DNA of 64,000 nucleotides from Aplidium turbinatum (Eukaryota > Chordata > Ascidiacea > Aplousobranchia > Polyclinidae). The notes below the pieces were generated by a model, which was given only the letters and a program-made list of their open reading frames with translations, ran no database searches and was not told the origin of the DNA. The DNA is taken from NCBI GenBank assembly GCA_918807975.1, contig OU964923.1, positions 6,200,001-6,264,000 on the forward strand, read 5' to 3'. A program made the position numbers and the translations under genes. Of this stretch, positions 1 through 10,900 are shown one piece after another; position 1 is the stretch's first letter, and each line of letters begins with the position of its first letter.

Positions 1-2
1 AG

Positions 3-179
3 AGAGAAATTGATAATATGTGCCAACAGCGTGAAGAGCAGTTGTTGCTAAAGCTGTCAAAGTCTGAGCAGTTGCGTCAACAGCAACTGGACAATGTACG
101 AGTGAAACAACAGGAAAAAGAAAATCATGCCCAACAAGTTCGTCAAAAGAAATACGAAAATGCTGCTGGTGACAGTTAG
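3..179 (+). CDS. Partial last exon of a coiled-coil protein, possibly stathmin-like
   Basis: The frame is open from the window edge to a TAG at 177-179 and encodes about 58 residues, rich in Gln, Glu, Lys, Arg and Leu and with no Pro or Gly until the last few positions. This is the composition of one long charged helix. It ends with a block like KQQEKENHAQQVRQKK and a short tail. The pattern of an acidic/basic helix ending in 'EK..HA..VR..K' resembles the C-terminal helix of stathmins, which bind tubulin, but the piece is too short to be sure. The 5' part lies outside the window. It is the only left-edge coding sequence that does not look transposon-derived. Alternatives include any other coiled-coil protein. 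Confidence 0.4.
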   Translation, partial: REIDNMCQQREEQLLLKLSKSEQLRQQQLDNVRVKQQEKENHAQQVRQKKYENAAGDS

Positions 180-1200
180 ACAAACTTCTGACAGAAGTAC
201 TTCACATTTTTAGTTCCATTGTCACTAAATTAAGTTCTGCTGGTGCAGTTGTTTTGGTAGCCTATGCCACACATAATTGCAAGTTTTGGTTGTGCAAATA
301 TTGGATTTATATCTAGTTACTGCTAAAAGTTATTGTGCTTGCCTAAATTCCAAATGATTATTTTGTTGTGTTTACGTATAGAGTTATTAAACAAATATAA
401 CAAACGAACATCTAATCTAAAGTTAAAACAAAACATGTGTGATTTAGTTTTGGTATTACTGTGCTTGAGAATACTTACTTGATTGTATTTACATTTTGCA
501 TCTTCAAAATATTCAACATTTGTGCTGTGAAACTGCTGAGTTGAGATTTTGGTGCTAAAACTGTGATTGTTTGGTATGTGTAGTAAATAAGAGTTCAATA
601 TTTTTTGCCATCGCGTCGCTAACTAAGTATCTCATGGTATTTTTTCAAGTCATGTAGGTTATTTACTGGTCAAGCAGTTTCATGTTCATTGCAGTTTGAT
701 TTCAGTCGCAACACAAAATGTGAAATTCAAAACTCAATACATCTGTTTACTTTGTGTTTTATTTCACTGCTGTACGTAATTGTCTTTACTTGCCAAAAAA
801 ACTGCTACCTGTGATGTTTATCACTGCCTTATTTTTCTAGTATATTCCTTGCCGTACATGTGTTGCTATGTTCATTTCCAATTATTAAAACTGTAGTCCC
901 AATAGTAATATTTAGTGTGGCTAGCTTTTTCAAAGCTATCATTCGGTTTCAAACTAAATGTAGCTTAAAGTTTCTTAACCGTCTTTTGTTGCTGCCAGGT
1001 ATTTGGATTTATAAAAAAGCAAAACAATTGTATTAAATATGATCTTTTAATGCTGCTGTATGTGCAATCAAGACACAATGTCATCTAACCAAGCTTAATC
1101 AACAGGTAACATTTTGAAAAGTTGTTTTAAGTGAGTAATGTTGCTTGTATCCGTGTTTTAAAAATAATTTGACTGCAGTTGTGATATCCCAATCATAGGT
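180..1200. other. AT-rich 3' flank, no gene seen
   Basis: AT-rich sequence with stops in all frames, directly downstream of the coiled-coil exon. It is probably that gene's 3' UTR followed by intergenic DNA. Several near-polyadenylation motifs occur but none can be chosen. I see no repeat structure. Confidence 0.5.
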
Positions 1201-1209
1201 TGGTAGCAC

Positions 1210-2962
1210 CGGTCTGCTACTATTCGGAGAGTTCCCTTTTCGGAGACAGCCTTTTTCGGAGAGTTCCTTATTCGAAGATTTTCTGAAATTTTTTTTAAAA
1301 ATTATCGGCTACCATAGCCTAATTATCATTGCCGTTTTTACATCGTTTTAACGTCGCTAAACGTTAAAATCGTGCAGAAAGATAGAAATAAAATGTTCAA
1401 ACAATTAAATGAAAATTCGTCATGTCAGTTCAGTTAAATTGTTTTTATTTGTGACTATCATATCAAAAACAATACACGTCAACATAGCAAAGGTAGAAGC
1501 GACAAAACGCGAACGTTAAAACGTACTTGAATTCGTCAGTTCAGTTGTTTTTATTTGTGACCATCATATCAAAAACAATACACGTCAACATAGCAAAGGT
1601 TGAGAAAAAGGAAGAAGCGACAAAACGCGAACGTTAAATCGTGTTTGTAACCAAAGTAAGTTATTGAGTTGAAAGACATTTGGCACGGTTGCAACACCTT
1701 CAGAAAAATTTAAGATATAAAGGGAAAATATAAAAAAGAAGATGTTATAAAAAAAAATAATGTTTACGTCTATAAGTTAGTACTTTTGAATAGTTAAACT
1801 GCCCACCGGTAGTTTGGATCAACAAATGTGTGGCCTACACTATAGCTTGGATTGAAAGGAAATTATCGGCTACCGTGGCCTAGTTATCCCAACCAGCAGA
1901 AATTGCCGTTTCTACATCGTTTTAGCGTCGCTAAACGTTAAAATCGTGTGGAAAAGAGAACTTTTGCTAACTAGGATACGCATACTAGGATATTCCACAA
2001 TATCGTTTCTTTTGTAGTTGAAATTATCGATTATTGAAGCTTTAGATGAGTGGGGTTTAGACCTAACCACTGAGATCTTAAATCATATTTATGACAACGG
2101 AAAGATCCCTAGTGATATGGTACGTTTTATGATATATTCATAACTTTACCAAAGAAAACCGGAGCAACAGAATGCTCACTCCACAGAACATTTAGCCTCA
2201 ACACCAAATTTCTTTGCTAAATTCCTTTGCTATGTTGACGTGTATTGTTTTTGATATGATGGTCACAAATAAAAACAATTCAACTGACATGACGAATTTT
2301 CATTTAATTGTTTAAACATTTTATTTCTATTTTTGTTTCTGCATGATTTCAACGTTTAGCGACGTTAAAACGATGTAATAACGACAATGATAATTGGGCT
2401 ACGGTACCCGATAATTTTCATAGGCGTGTTATTGCATAAATTACCGATGCGTGTTAGCATTAGTAGTATTCAGACGTACCATCATATTCCTACGTTTCAT
2501 GCCCTATTCCGAAATCGTATATTTAATTTTGTCAACCGCTGTCAGGTCTCATCTAACAAGTGGTTAGTTGCAGTTTTTACCTCAGAGTGTTATGCTTCTT
2601 CTGACTATGCGTCTCACTATAACGTAACTATGTACACATAAGTTTTCCTTATTAATGTAACCTTGTGTTGTGTTTATGAATATGGGCCTGTTTCTTTAGT
2701 GCCTGATGCAACTATTAAATAATAAGTAAAACTATCAAATATATAAATATTAGATAATAAAATTTCTATTTTTTTCTGCACGATTTCAACGTTTAGCGAT
2801 GTTAAAACGATGTAAAAACGGCAATGATTTGATAATTAGGCTACGGTACCCGATAATTTTAAAAAAAAATTTAAAAAAATCTCCGAATAGGGAACTCTCC
2901 GAAACAGGCTGTCTCCGAATAGGGAACTCTCCGAATCGGACTCGCCGAAACGGGCCATTTCG
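1210..2962. mobile_element. Foldback, Mutator-like non-autonomous element with 9-bp TSD
   Basis: The 9-mer TGGTAGCAC lies immediately outside both ends (1201-1209 and 2963-2971), a target duplication of the length expected for Mutator-like elements. The arms are inverted repeats of about 180 bp built from short iterated motifs such as TTCGGAGAGTTCCC and TCGGAGACAGCC. They run inward to a block with ACATCGTTTTAACGTCGC, found at 1340, 1916, 2350 and 2800 in alternating orientation. A second block (CATATCAAAAACAATACACG) is directly repeated at about 1460 and 1567 and inverted near 2250. There is no coding capacity. The leftmost ~24 bp of the left arm do not match the right arm, so one tip is altered. 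The superfamily call is an inference from TSD length and arm length. Confidence 0.6.
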
Positions 2963-3319
2963 TGGTAGCACAATGGTATATGTGAATGTACCATAACACA
3001 ATTGTGCTCTTGAACAGTAATTTAAAGGTATTTTCTTTAAATTTACTATTTTTAGTTTATGAAGAGATGTTGTATTTTGCCCAATGCTTTGCCAATCAAT
3101 TTATTAGGCACTCTTGATAGGTCACTGGTCTAATGGAATGTTCAATATTGATTTCAGTTTTGAAGAATGTGCAGTTTGTCAGAATCCACCAAGTTTTTAA
3201 GATGGAACAGTGTTTCACCATCAGCTGACATGATTCACGAAGTCAATTCTGTTGCACTGACCAATTGTTTTTCTGTTTGGTTTGGAAGAATAGAGAAATG
3301 AAAAGATTAGAGCTTTCTA

Positions 3320-3500
3320 GGTCGGCTGCATAGCCGAGTGGTGAGAGCGCTGGAACGGCAATCGAAAGGGCGCCGGTTCGACACCGCTCATTAACATGCA
3401 GAGCTGTGTCTTTGGCAGGACACTTAAAGGCATGCCTGAAGGTGGACATGAAGATTGGCTTCCTTGCCTTCCCGTCCACTTGATCTAAATCTTGGTGTAA
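3320..3500 (+). mobile_element. tRNA-derived SINE
   Basis: The head has both parts of an internal Pol III promoter: an A box (TAGCCGAGTGG at about 3331) and a perfect B box (GGTTCGACACC at about 3374), spaced as in a tRNA with a long variable loop (Ser/Leu type). A body with TGTCTTTGGCAGGACACTTA follows, a motif style common in invertebrate SINEs. The acceptor stem does not pair well, so this is a SINE head and not a working tRNA gene. The 3' limit is approximate. Confidence 0.65.
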
Positions 3501-3999
3501 GCCTGGATAGTGGATACAAGAAACAAACAAGAGCTTTCCTGTTGTGTTAAAGTTTGGATGAGAGGTCTTTCTGTTGCTAACATTGTGTAGAAGATAAAAT
3601 TTAAAAAAATAACACCTATTGACGAACAATATATTGTATATATGGTTTGGTTAACAAGGAACAACTGTGTTGAAATATTGCTATGCATGGGCCTCTTGAA
3701 AAGTGAACTTTAATGCTTTATGTTTGTATAAATTTAAATAATTTATTTTTTATTGAATGTGAAATCATTACTATGTGATGGGCAAAATAGAATAATTAGC
3801 TATTCTAGAATATTCTAGACTACTGAAACCGAATATAGAATACAGATATCTATTCTAGAATAATTGACCGTTTTTACCATAAACACATTTTAATGATTTT
3901 ACAAAAACAATGAACAGCACAAAATTGCTTATTGCAGTGTAACAAATTTAGGCTTTTTAAATGTTCACCAGTCAAACGGGATCTCATCTTGGTGGCAGT

Positions 4000-5092
4000 T
4001 AGTGTTGGGCGATATATCGAATTAAAATTTTCGATACGATATCTTGTCAATATCGATATTTATTTCAATTTTGTTCAATGTTTTAACTATCACAGCCCTA
4101 ACTCGTAAAGTCTGCAAACCCTTACAATAACGTTGCCGAGGCCAAACGACAAAAGTTGAAATTGCCTCGGCAATTGCTTTGAACGTTTATTACAAAAAAA
4201 AATTGTACCAAAACATGTAAAAGGAGAAGCGAAAAATATACTAGAGCAGTCTATCCCGACCACACTGTTTGATTTGTTGTGATGTAATAATACCAAAAGT
4301 AGCGATAAAGCGAGCAACGCGATACGCACGCTGTTACGATAATTCACGTTAAATAACTCACGGGGAGGAAAAGTAAGTTAATTTTGGGTTGATTCAACAT
4401 TCGAGTCAGCACAAATCGATTTAATTTTCCCGGCGGGGTTATATTGCGTAACAACAATGCCAAAAAAGAAATTTACGTTTGTTTTACATTAATTCGATAT
4501 CTAGCGACGTTGAATTATCATAAAATAATGTAAATTGCTCAACCAGGTACCGTTAACAAATTAATAGCTTCCTGCGAGAAGATTGCCTCGATTTACGTAT
4601 GCACTAACATAGTTTCGGCACAATTGGGATACTGCGAGCAACACAAAATCTATTTGATAAAGAGCTAGCTGTCAGAATCGGAATCATCAAATGCTGTATC
4701 GGAGGATGAGGTTGTCGCGTCATCACTGGAATCAGACACATCAATGGGCTCATCGCTTGGCTGTAAATCTACACTCTCTTCACCGTTCGCAATGAAGCGT
4801 CCACGTTTTGCGGCTTTCTTGCTTTGATACCCATCCATTCCACACGCCTCTTTCGCAGAGCTCCATCAGGATATTGACTAAGGAGCAATTTTATGGCTGT
4901 GGCATAACGACTGGCAGGAATGTCTAACCCTAACCTTACAAGCGCTCGTGTGGCCTCAGCATTTTTATTACCGACGCTAATTTCAAAGATTGAGAAACTA
5001 TTTTCTTAATTAGAACAAAAATATCAAAATATCGAGTATTTTTTCAAATATCGTATCGTTTTTTGTTTTTTTTTCAATATTGCCCAACACTA
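4000..5092. mobile_element. hAT element nested in another hAT
   Basis: It has inverted ends TAGTGTTGGGCGATAT (left) and ATATTGCCCAACACTA (right). Perfect 8-bp direct repeats GTGGCAGT flank it at 3992-3999 and 5093-5100, the hAT signature. It is 1,093 bp, too short for a full transposase, and has sub-terminal ATCGATA/TATCGTATCG motifs. It carries a short coding-like relic on the minus strand. Confidence 0.85.
4665..4978 (-). pseudogene. Relic with an acidic Ser/Asp tail, family not recognised
   Basis: On the minus strand a coding-like stretch reads ATRALVRLGLDIPASRYATA, then a Leu-rich helix and a basic patch (LRKRRVEWMG). After one frameshift near 4810 it continues into a basic run (SKKAAKRGRF) and an acidic tail of alternating Asp/Ser (SSDDATTSSSDTAFDDSDSD) that ends at a stop. 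This looks like the C-terminal end of a nuclear or DNA-binding protein, not a hAT dimerisation domain. It lies wholly within a short hAT element, so it may be a captured host fragment or part of the original element. I cannot assign a function. Confidence 0.4.
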
Positions 5093-5539
5093 GTGGCAGT
5101 TAAACCTGCACTTGAAAAACACCTCTGTGAAGAAGCAGATGTGGCAGTTACATAAAAAGATTGCACTTGACAAGAAAGATCTCTTTAATGCGAATGACGA
5201 AACTCGAACGTTTTTCCTATGCCGGATTGCACTAAATCGATGAACAATTCTACTTTCGCTGCAGCGAATTCGTTGCAACCAGACGGAGTGGTACAGAGTC
5301 GATCGTTAAAGCGGTTTCAATTATTCGATTTCATATGCATTTTGAAACCGGTTAGGCTTCACAACCGGTTATTCTATATTCGGTATTCTATTTTGCCCAT
5401 CCCTAGTCATACTAAGCTATTATCTACAAACGCCGATTACATGAGAAAGCAATTTTTTAAGGCAATTTAAGGGCAAAACTTTTCTTGTCCCTCTTGATTC
5501 TTACACCAATCTACACAGTTCTTCAATACAATCATTGAC

Positions 5540-6499
5540 TACCATGTATGATAATGATGACTCAGAGATAAATCAAAATGGCCGATGATTGTTCTTCATA
5601 GTTCTAATTGAAATCAAATCATTGTGATCACCAGAACCTTTTGCAGCCGTACATGGTACGTGATCTTTGGCCAGCCGTAAAGCTGGTAGGGTTTGGTACC
5701 ACAGGTGAACTTCATCTGGCACAACAAGCTGGTCACAGAGTCTAATTAAATCCTTCTTTTTACCTTTCTTGATAGGGAGTCTGCTAATTTCCGCTTTTGC
5801 AAGATCGGCTTGTGGAATGTGACGACCATGTCCAATTGTCCATAAACCTTGTTTTACTCAAACTAATCCGTATAATCATACCGATACCGGATGACTCGTG
5901 GCTCATTTTTTCGGTACTGAAGCCTTTTTATCAGAAACCAGATTACCATCTACATCATGACGTTTATTTTCCATGACCTGTTTGCAAGTTGTAAAAGTTT
6001 GTTGTGGTGGAAATGTGCAACTTTGTATGGGTTATTAAGAAGATGGAGATCCAGTCAAGCATTGTATAGGCATCAACATACTTTTTGGCCGATTTTATGG
6101 CTGAGTGCATACTATCACACTCCATATGCTAATGGCCATTCTCAAGGAATTTATGGGTTATTCTGCAAGAGATGTGCTTTGAACTGCATACAGGAACATA
6201 ACAGCAACATTTTGGTTTTGGTTACCACATGTATCAGAATACAATGACACCTTGACTGCTCGTGAAAGTTGACATATCCATTCATAAAGGCATGTGCCAA
6301 TCTCATTGCTACTTCTTCCACCTTCAATCTCAGACCAGCAGAAGCATGCAGCATTATTAGGTTTTGCAGCACTGTAAACAGATAGGTTGTAAACACAAGC
6401 CTTTAAAGTGGCGCTTTCGGATTTGCCGCAAAATGTTCGGACAGGTGACTGCTGACTGCCGATAGTGCGGTTTTGTACTGCGCCAAGCTTACGTACAAT
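5540..6499 (-). pseudogene. DDE-like transposase relic of the 'DxxGxQN' family
   Basis: Minus-strand translation in several frames gives a conserved core: WSEIEGGRSSNEIGTCLYEW, then SLYSDTCGNQNQN, then after a break FLENGH and HMECDSMHSAIKSAKK, and later RLPIKKGKKKDLIRLCDQLV and WYQTLPALRL. The same order (SDxCGxQN, then GHxxMxCD) occurs in the transposase-like gene at 17578-19400, so both belong to one broad family found in many invertebrates. The Asp in the first motif and the Asp of MECD are probable metal-binding residues (inference). Several frameshifts and stops are present. The 10.6-kb element inserted at its right side (TSD GTGGTCAT), and I could not find its upstream part on the far side with confidence. 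Confidence 0.6.
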
Positions 6500-6507
6500 G
6501 TGGTCAT

Positions 6508-7395
6508 TAGGGTGTTTCATTTGCTCCCTTTATTTGAATTTTGATCTGTCCCTAAGTTAATTCTGTTCTATTTGGAAAAAAAATAACCTGGAAATAATTT
6601 TTAATTTCATGGCCCCCCGTTTACCCCCCCCCCACCGCGACTCCGAAATTTCTGCCTACTCCAATCGCCATAACTCAAAAACCACTTTAGATAAACATGG
6701 GTTGTTGGGTATCAAAGTTATTGCCATACCCCACTTTGATTCAAAAATGCTGTCAAAATAACAATCTGAGCAAAAAAAATTTTTTTTTTCATTTTTGCAC
6801 AACATAAGAAAAGCAGTTGGCATGAATATTGAATAGCCAAACATACGATGTGAACAACCAAACATAAGTGGCAACTGACACAACACCAAAATTAATCACA
6901 TGACACAATATTATCAAAAACCATCTATGAAGTAATAGGACATCACAATAAGTAATAGCACAGCAGGGGCTCACACAACCTCCATTAAGCAGGCAGCAAC
7001 ATGGTGTGTTGTGCTTAGCGCATTGGTCTTCCCACCAAAGAGTGTTTACATTAATTTCAGCTACTGAAACCACTGTGTTGCTGTTTTCTTGTGCAAGAAA
7101 GGTCAAAATGATTGCCTCCATACAGTAATGGGTAGTTAAAATAAATTCCAGTCATATTAATGTAAGTCACTGGAAACAGTGTATTGCAGGCAACTCCAAA
7201 GCGAGTGCTGCAAAAATTGCCTACTATGTGCTGTGCTTCAATGATGTTTTTCCGTCCTGGAGGATAAAAATTCAATGACGACAATACAAGTGGGACATGA
7301 ATCATGAATAGTAACACAGCAACAGCTAATGCTCATTAAGTAGGACATGGATAGGATACTAAGGCCTGTATTCTAAGATCCAACTTGAGTTCAAG
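6508..7395 (+). repeat. Left inverted arm of the 10.6-kb element
   Basis: Matches the complement of the right arm almost base for base, including a C-run near 6620 and the segment that reads as parallel 86- and 110-residue frames in both arms. Those frames exist only because the arms are copies and are not taken as genes. Confidence 0.85.
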
Positions 7396-7495
7396 CTGGA
7401 ACACAAGTTGGACTTGGATTATGGTATACCATATGCATGGACCAAGCCAAACTTGAGCTTCAGCTTGAACTCAAGTTGGATCTTAGAATACGGGC
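7359..7495. repeat. Palindromic MITE-like unit at the inner end of the left arm
   Basis: Starts GCCTGTATTCTAAGATCC and ends with the near-complement GGATCTTAGAATACGGGC, around a ~65-bp centre containing TATGGTATACCATA. A partial copy with one arm missing lies at about 16191-16285. It appears to mark where the long inverted arms stop matching. Confidence 0.6.
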
Positions 7496-7633
7496 TTAAA
7501 TTATCTATAATCCTGCAAATAGTTACATTTTTTCAAAAACTGCAAGTACGATTAGTATCCAAGCCAGTTGGTTGACATATTATCATGATTGATGATGCAT
7601 GCATATAATCGTCAAAGAGGCAGTTGGGCATCA

Positions 7634-7990
7634 TCAACAGTGGGTGCCTCTTTTGTAAAGGAATGGTTGACACTTTCTGTGTTTTTCTGCCACTTGCAGG
7701 GTGTCTTGGCAATGGTCTTCGCTGTGTGAAGATCCCAAGAAGTCTGAGCTTAATTTTACATACCTTTCAGCACAGTCATTAATTACATTGATTTCTAGGA
7801 CATTTACCAGGTTTTCTTTTAAGATGCTGTTATCATGCCATTCATTAACAGGCAGGTGCAAAAATTTATGGTTCAGGTTTAACAAGTTCATAAAATAGCA
7901 TGAATCTTGTCCAACTAAATCACCAAGCCTTGTTGAATGTTGATGGCCTGGAATGGAAGCTCTCCAATGTACTTTCCCAGAAGATATATC
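7634..7990 (-). pseudogene. C-terminal part of the 10.6-kb element's own gene
   Basis: The minus strand reads IYLLGKYIGELPFQAINIQ, then after one frameshift near 7935 GDLVGQDSCYFMNLLNLN, KFLHLPVNEWHDN, INVINDCAERYVKLSSDFL and QVAEKHRKCQPFLYKRG to a stop. The pattern 'xPVxEW...VxNDxAERxVKLxxDF...QVxExHRK' recurs in uncharacterised, apparently transposon-linked invertebrate proteins (my recollection of the family; no named function). The reading frame runs upstream through the TTAA site of the piggyBac to 11487-11520 and through the TTTA site of the next guest to about 15998, so this is one gene cut twice by transposons. It is the best candidate for the element's own transposase or accessory protein. 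At least one frameshift makes it defunct. Confidence 0.6.
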
Positions 7991-7994
7991 TTAA

Positions 7995-10900
7995 CTCTTT
8001 CGCAACCACGCGCCATCGCGACGTTTAATCTAAAAAACCAGACATTTTTCACAAAAATCGGTTGTATTTACGCCGTAATAACATCTCATGTGATCGACGT
8101 AGACGCACAATGTTGACATCAAATGAAAGCATACATATTCAGCTACTCGAAGGTGCAAAGCTTTACAATAAAAGTTAAAACATTCAATGTACAACTAGCA
8201 ACTTTCCAAACGGTATTTTTCTCAATTTCTAAAAAAAATGAAAATTGGCAGAAAGTATACTTCATTATAATCTTTACTACCCAAGCATGATGCAACAAAA
8301 TGAAAATATATGTAGTTTAATCGAAAGCCAAAACGATTCTGCACATGAGAAAAATTTTACTTTGTTAATGCGCGCAATACTTTAGGAGATACAGCAGAAT
8401 GAATATGGACAAAATTTGGAAAATTGTAAGCAAAAAAAATCACGGTTAATGCAGTTGCTCTCTAACAACAGCTGTATTGCTGACTCCAGCTTGAGACATG
8501 GCAAACTATGATGTAACAAACGATTTTATTAAACGTTGTGACAAAGAAATAAAATAATCAAAATCACTAATTTTGAACATTTAAACACATAAAAACTTGT
8601 AATATAACAAAAATGTGCACGTGGTGTAGGCACAGGTATGGGGCTATGACCCCTAGCAAAAAGTGAGGCAGTTATCCCAAGGGAAGTTAAAAAAGCTATA
8701 AACTTCAAAAAAATAAAGGATAAAGAAGTTCACCCCATATACTTTCAATCCTGATCAGGAACTTCATACCTATCAGCTGTGTGATATATTTTAAAACAAG
8801 GTGTAGCGCATAATGGCACTTTACATGTATCACACTGAAGAGTTGTTTCTTTTCTTTTCCTGATGGGGATGTTGTGTTCTTTTTCATATTGTCCTCTGTG
8901 GCTGCACACTCGACATTTCTTCTGAGGAGTTTGCTTTTTAGCAGTGGGAGGATTTTTTTCTAAGAAATGTCTTCCAACCAGCCTGTGTTGAGTTACTGGA
9001 GCTGGCTGTTTTGGCAAAGAGGGTGCAGAATGAACAAGTGCCTCAGTAATGCTCTCAATGAACGTTTGAAAGCTTGTTTTCTGCAAGTGATGTCCTTCCC
9101 TGATCTTGTTGTATAAGACATGGCCATTAACCATACCCAAAGATAGCAAGTGGAAGAACAACTTTTTCCACCACTTCATACTCTTCCTTGCAAATGGGTA
9201 GTAAGACAAAAGCTGATCACTTCGATCAACACCTCCCATGTGTTTATTGTAATCTTGTACAACCAGGGGCTTATCTTTTGTTGTTCTTCCTCCTCTTGTT
9301 CTCACACTGACTTGGCACATTTCATCACTGTGTGCAGTAGAAAGCATCAGCACATCTCGCTTGTCCTTCCATTTGAGAGCTAATAGCTGGTCTCTACGAC
9401 AAGCTATTACTTCACCAGACTTCAGAGTCGTACGTAAATACGACAATGGAAGACCTCTTCGATTTGGCATGCATGTACCTGTTACCATGGTGTTCCGAGC
9501 TGCCAAATCATCAAATAATGTAGGTGATGAGTAATACCTATCCATAAAAACCCAATAGCCCTTGTCAAGATAGTTTCTCAGAATTCTCATGGTGGTGTCA
9601 TATGTACTGTTGCTGGAGTCACCATCAGTCCCAGCATATACTTCAAATGAACAGCAATAGCCTGAGCTAGCTTCACACACTTGGTACAGTTTTATTCCCC
9701 ATTTGTTTGATTTATTCGGATTGTACACACGAAACTTGACAAGGCCTTTGAATGGGCAAGTTCCTTCATCCATGCTCAATTTCTGCTCTGGTACCATAGC
9801 ATGTTGAAATTTTTCCTGCAGATAAGAAATCAGTGGCCTTATTTTGAAAAGAGGATCGTGTCCAGAGTTGCCATTTGGAATATAATCTGCATTGTCTGCA
9901 ACATGTAACATGGACATAATTGCTAAAAACCGGTGTCGAGGCATACATGCTGGTGCAAATGTGGATTGTAGCACTTTTTTTGTTGACCAGGAATCATACA
10001 GTGTAGGTTTCTTAAGTAATGCCATGTGAAATATTACAGCAATAACAGTTTTCATGTCTTGAACAGAGCATGTTTTGAATGTTTCTGCAATGCCTTTATT
10101 TTTTGCTGTAGTACTTCGCTTGCATTGTCGTGCGTAAGTATTTGTTTGTTCCTTTAACATCGAAAAAAATTGATCATCAAAGATTTTGTAAAACACATCA
10201 ATTGGCAAAACATCAGCATTAAATAATCCAATGTTCACAGCAGGTATTTCAGTAAAGCATGGTGCAGGAGGAATATCAGCGATGTTATCACTCCAGTCTG
10301 CAGGCAGAACATCAACTGGCACAGGTGAAGATGATGGTGAATGTCTTACAGGGGGTAAAGAGAATCTATGGTTGCCACGACTTGTACGAGGAGGTCTATC
10401 ACGACCACGATGTCTTGTGGCAGCACGACCACGCAGATGAACAGACGCAACAGAAATTGCTGGAAGAGTTGATGTTGAAATGGCAGCACCAGCCGCATAA
10501 TTAGCAGTCATAACAGTTTGGCGTCTTTGTTTTCTAGGTGGCAAACTACTGTCATCATCAGAAGAAGATTTATCAGTTAAAGCACTATCAGAAGAATCAC
10601 TACACATAACTTCACTTCCAGAGTTTCCAGAAAACTCTTCAAATTCTTCATCGGAAGAACCACTGGAGGAGATGGATGAAGTAGAAAGATGGCTGTTGGA
10701 ATTCATCATGCAGTCAAGATGAAAACATCACCAATAATTATTATGATTAATTCTTGATATATTAGCAAGGCTATGCAAATAAATAAAAAGCAGTTAAGAA
10801 AAAAGTATGCCTACTGAATACATAAGACAAATTATTGAATACACAAATCTGTATTCTTACTAAGTACACAAATCACACTTACAAAGGATAGCCTAGTAGG

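Larger units (their letters stand above)
3775..5404. mobile_element. hAT-type element, outer copy
   Basis: The ends are inverted: GATGGGCAAAATAGAATA on the left and its complement at about 5385-5401 on the right, the style of hAT ends that begin TAGGGATGGGC. Sub-terminal TATTCTAGAATA palindromes are also present. An exact 8-bp TSD could not be assigned. A second hAT interrupts it; outside that insertion only about 530 bp of this element remain and they carry no recognisable transposase. Confidence 0.55.

Noticed and set aside
3331-3397. A possible functional tRNA gene
   Set aside because: A and B boxes are good, but the acceptor stem does not pair and a SINE-like body follows directly.
10231-10504. 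Plus-strand frames opposite the piggyBac gene
   Set aside because: Antisense shadows of the transposase coding strand.
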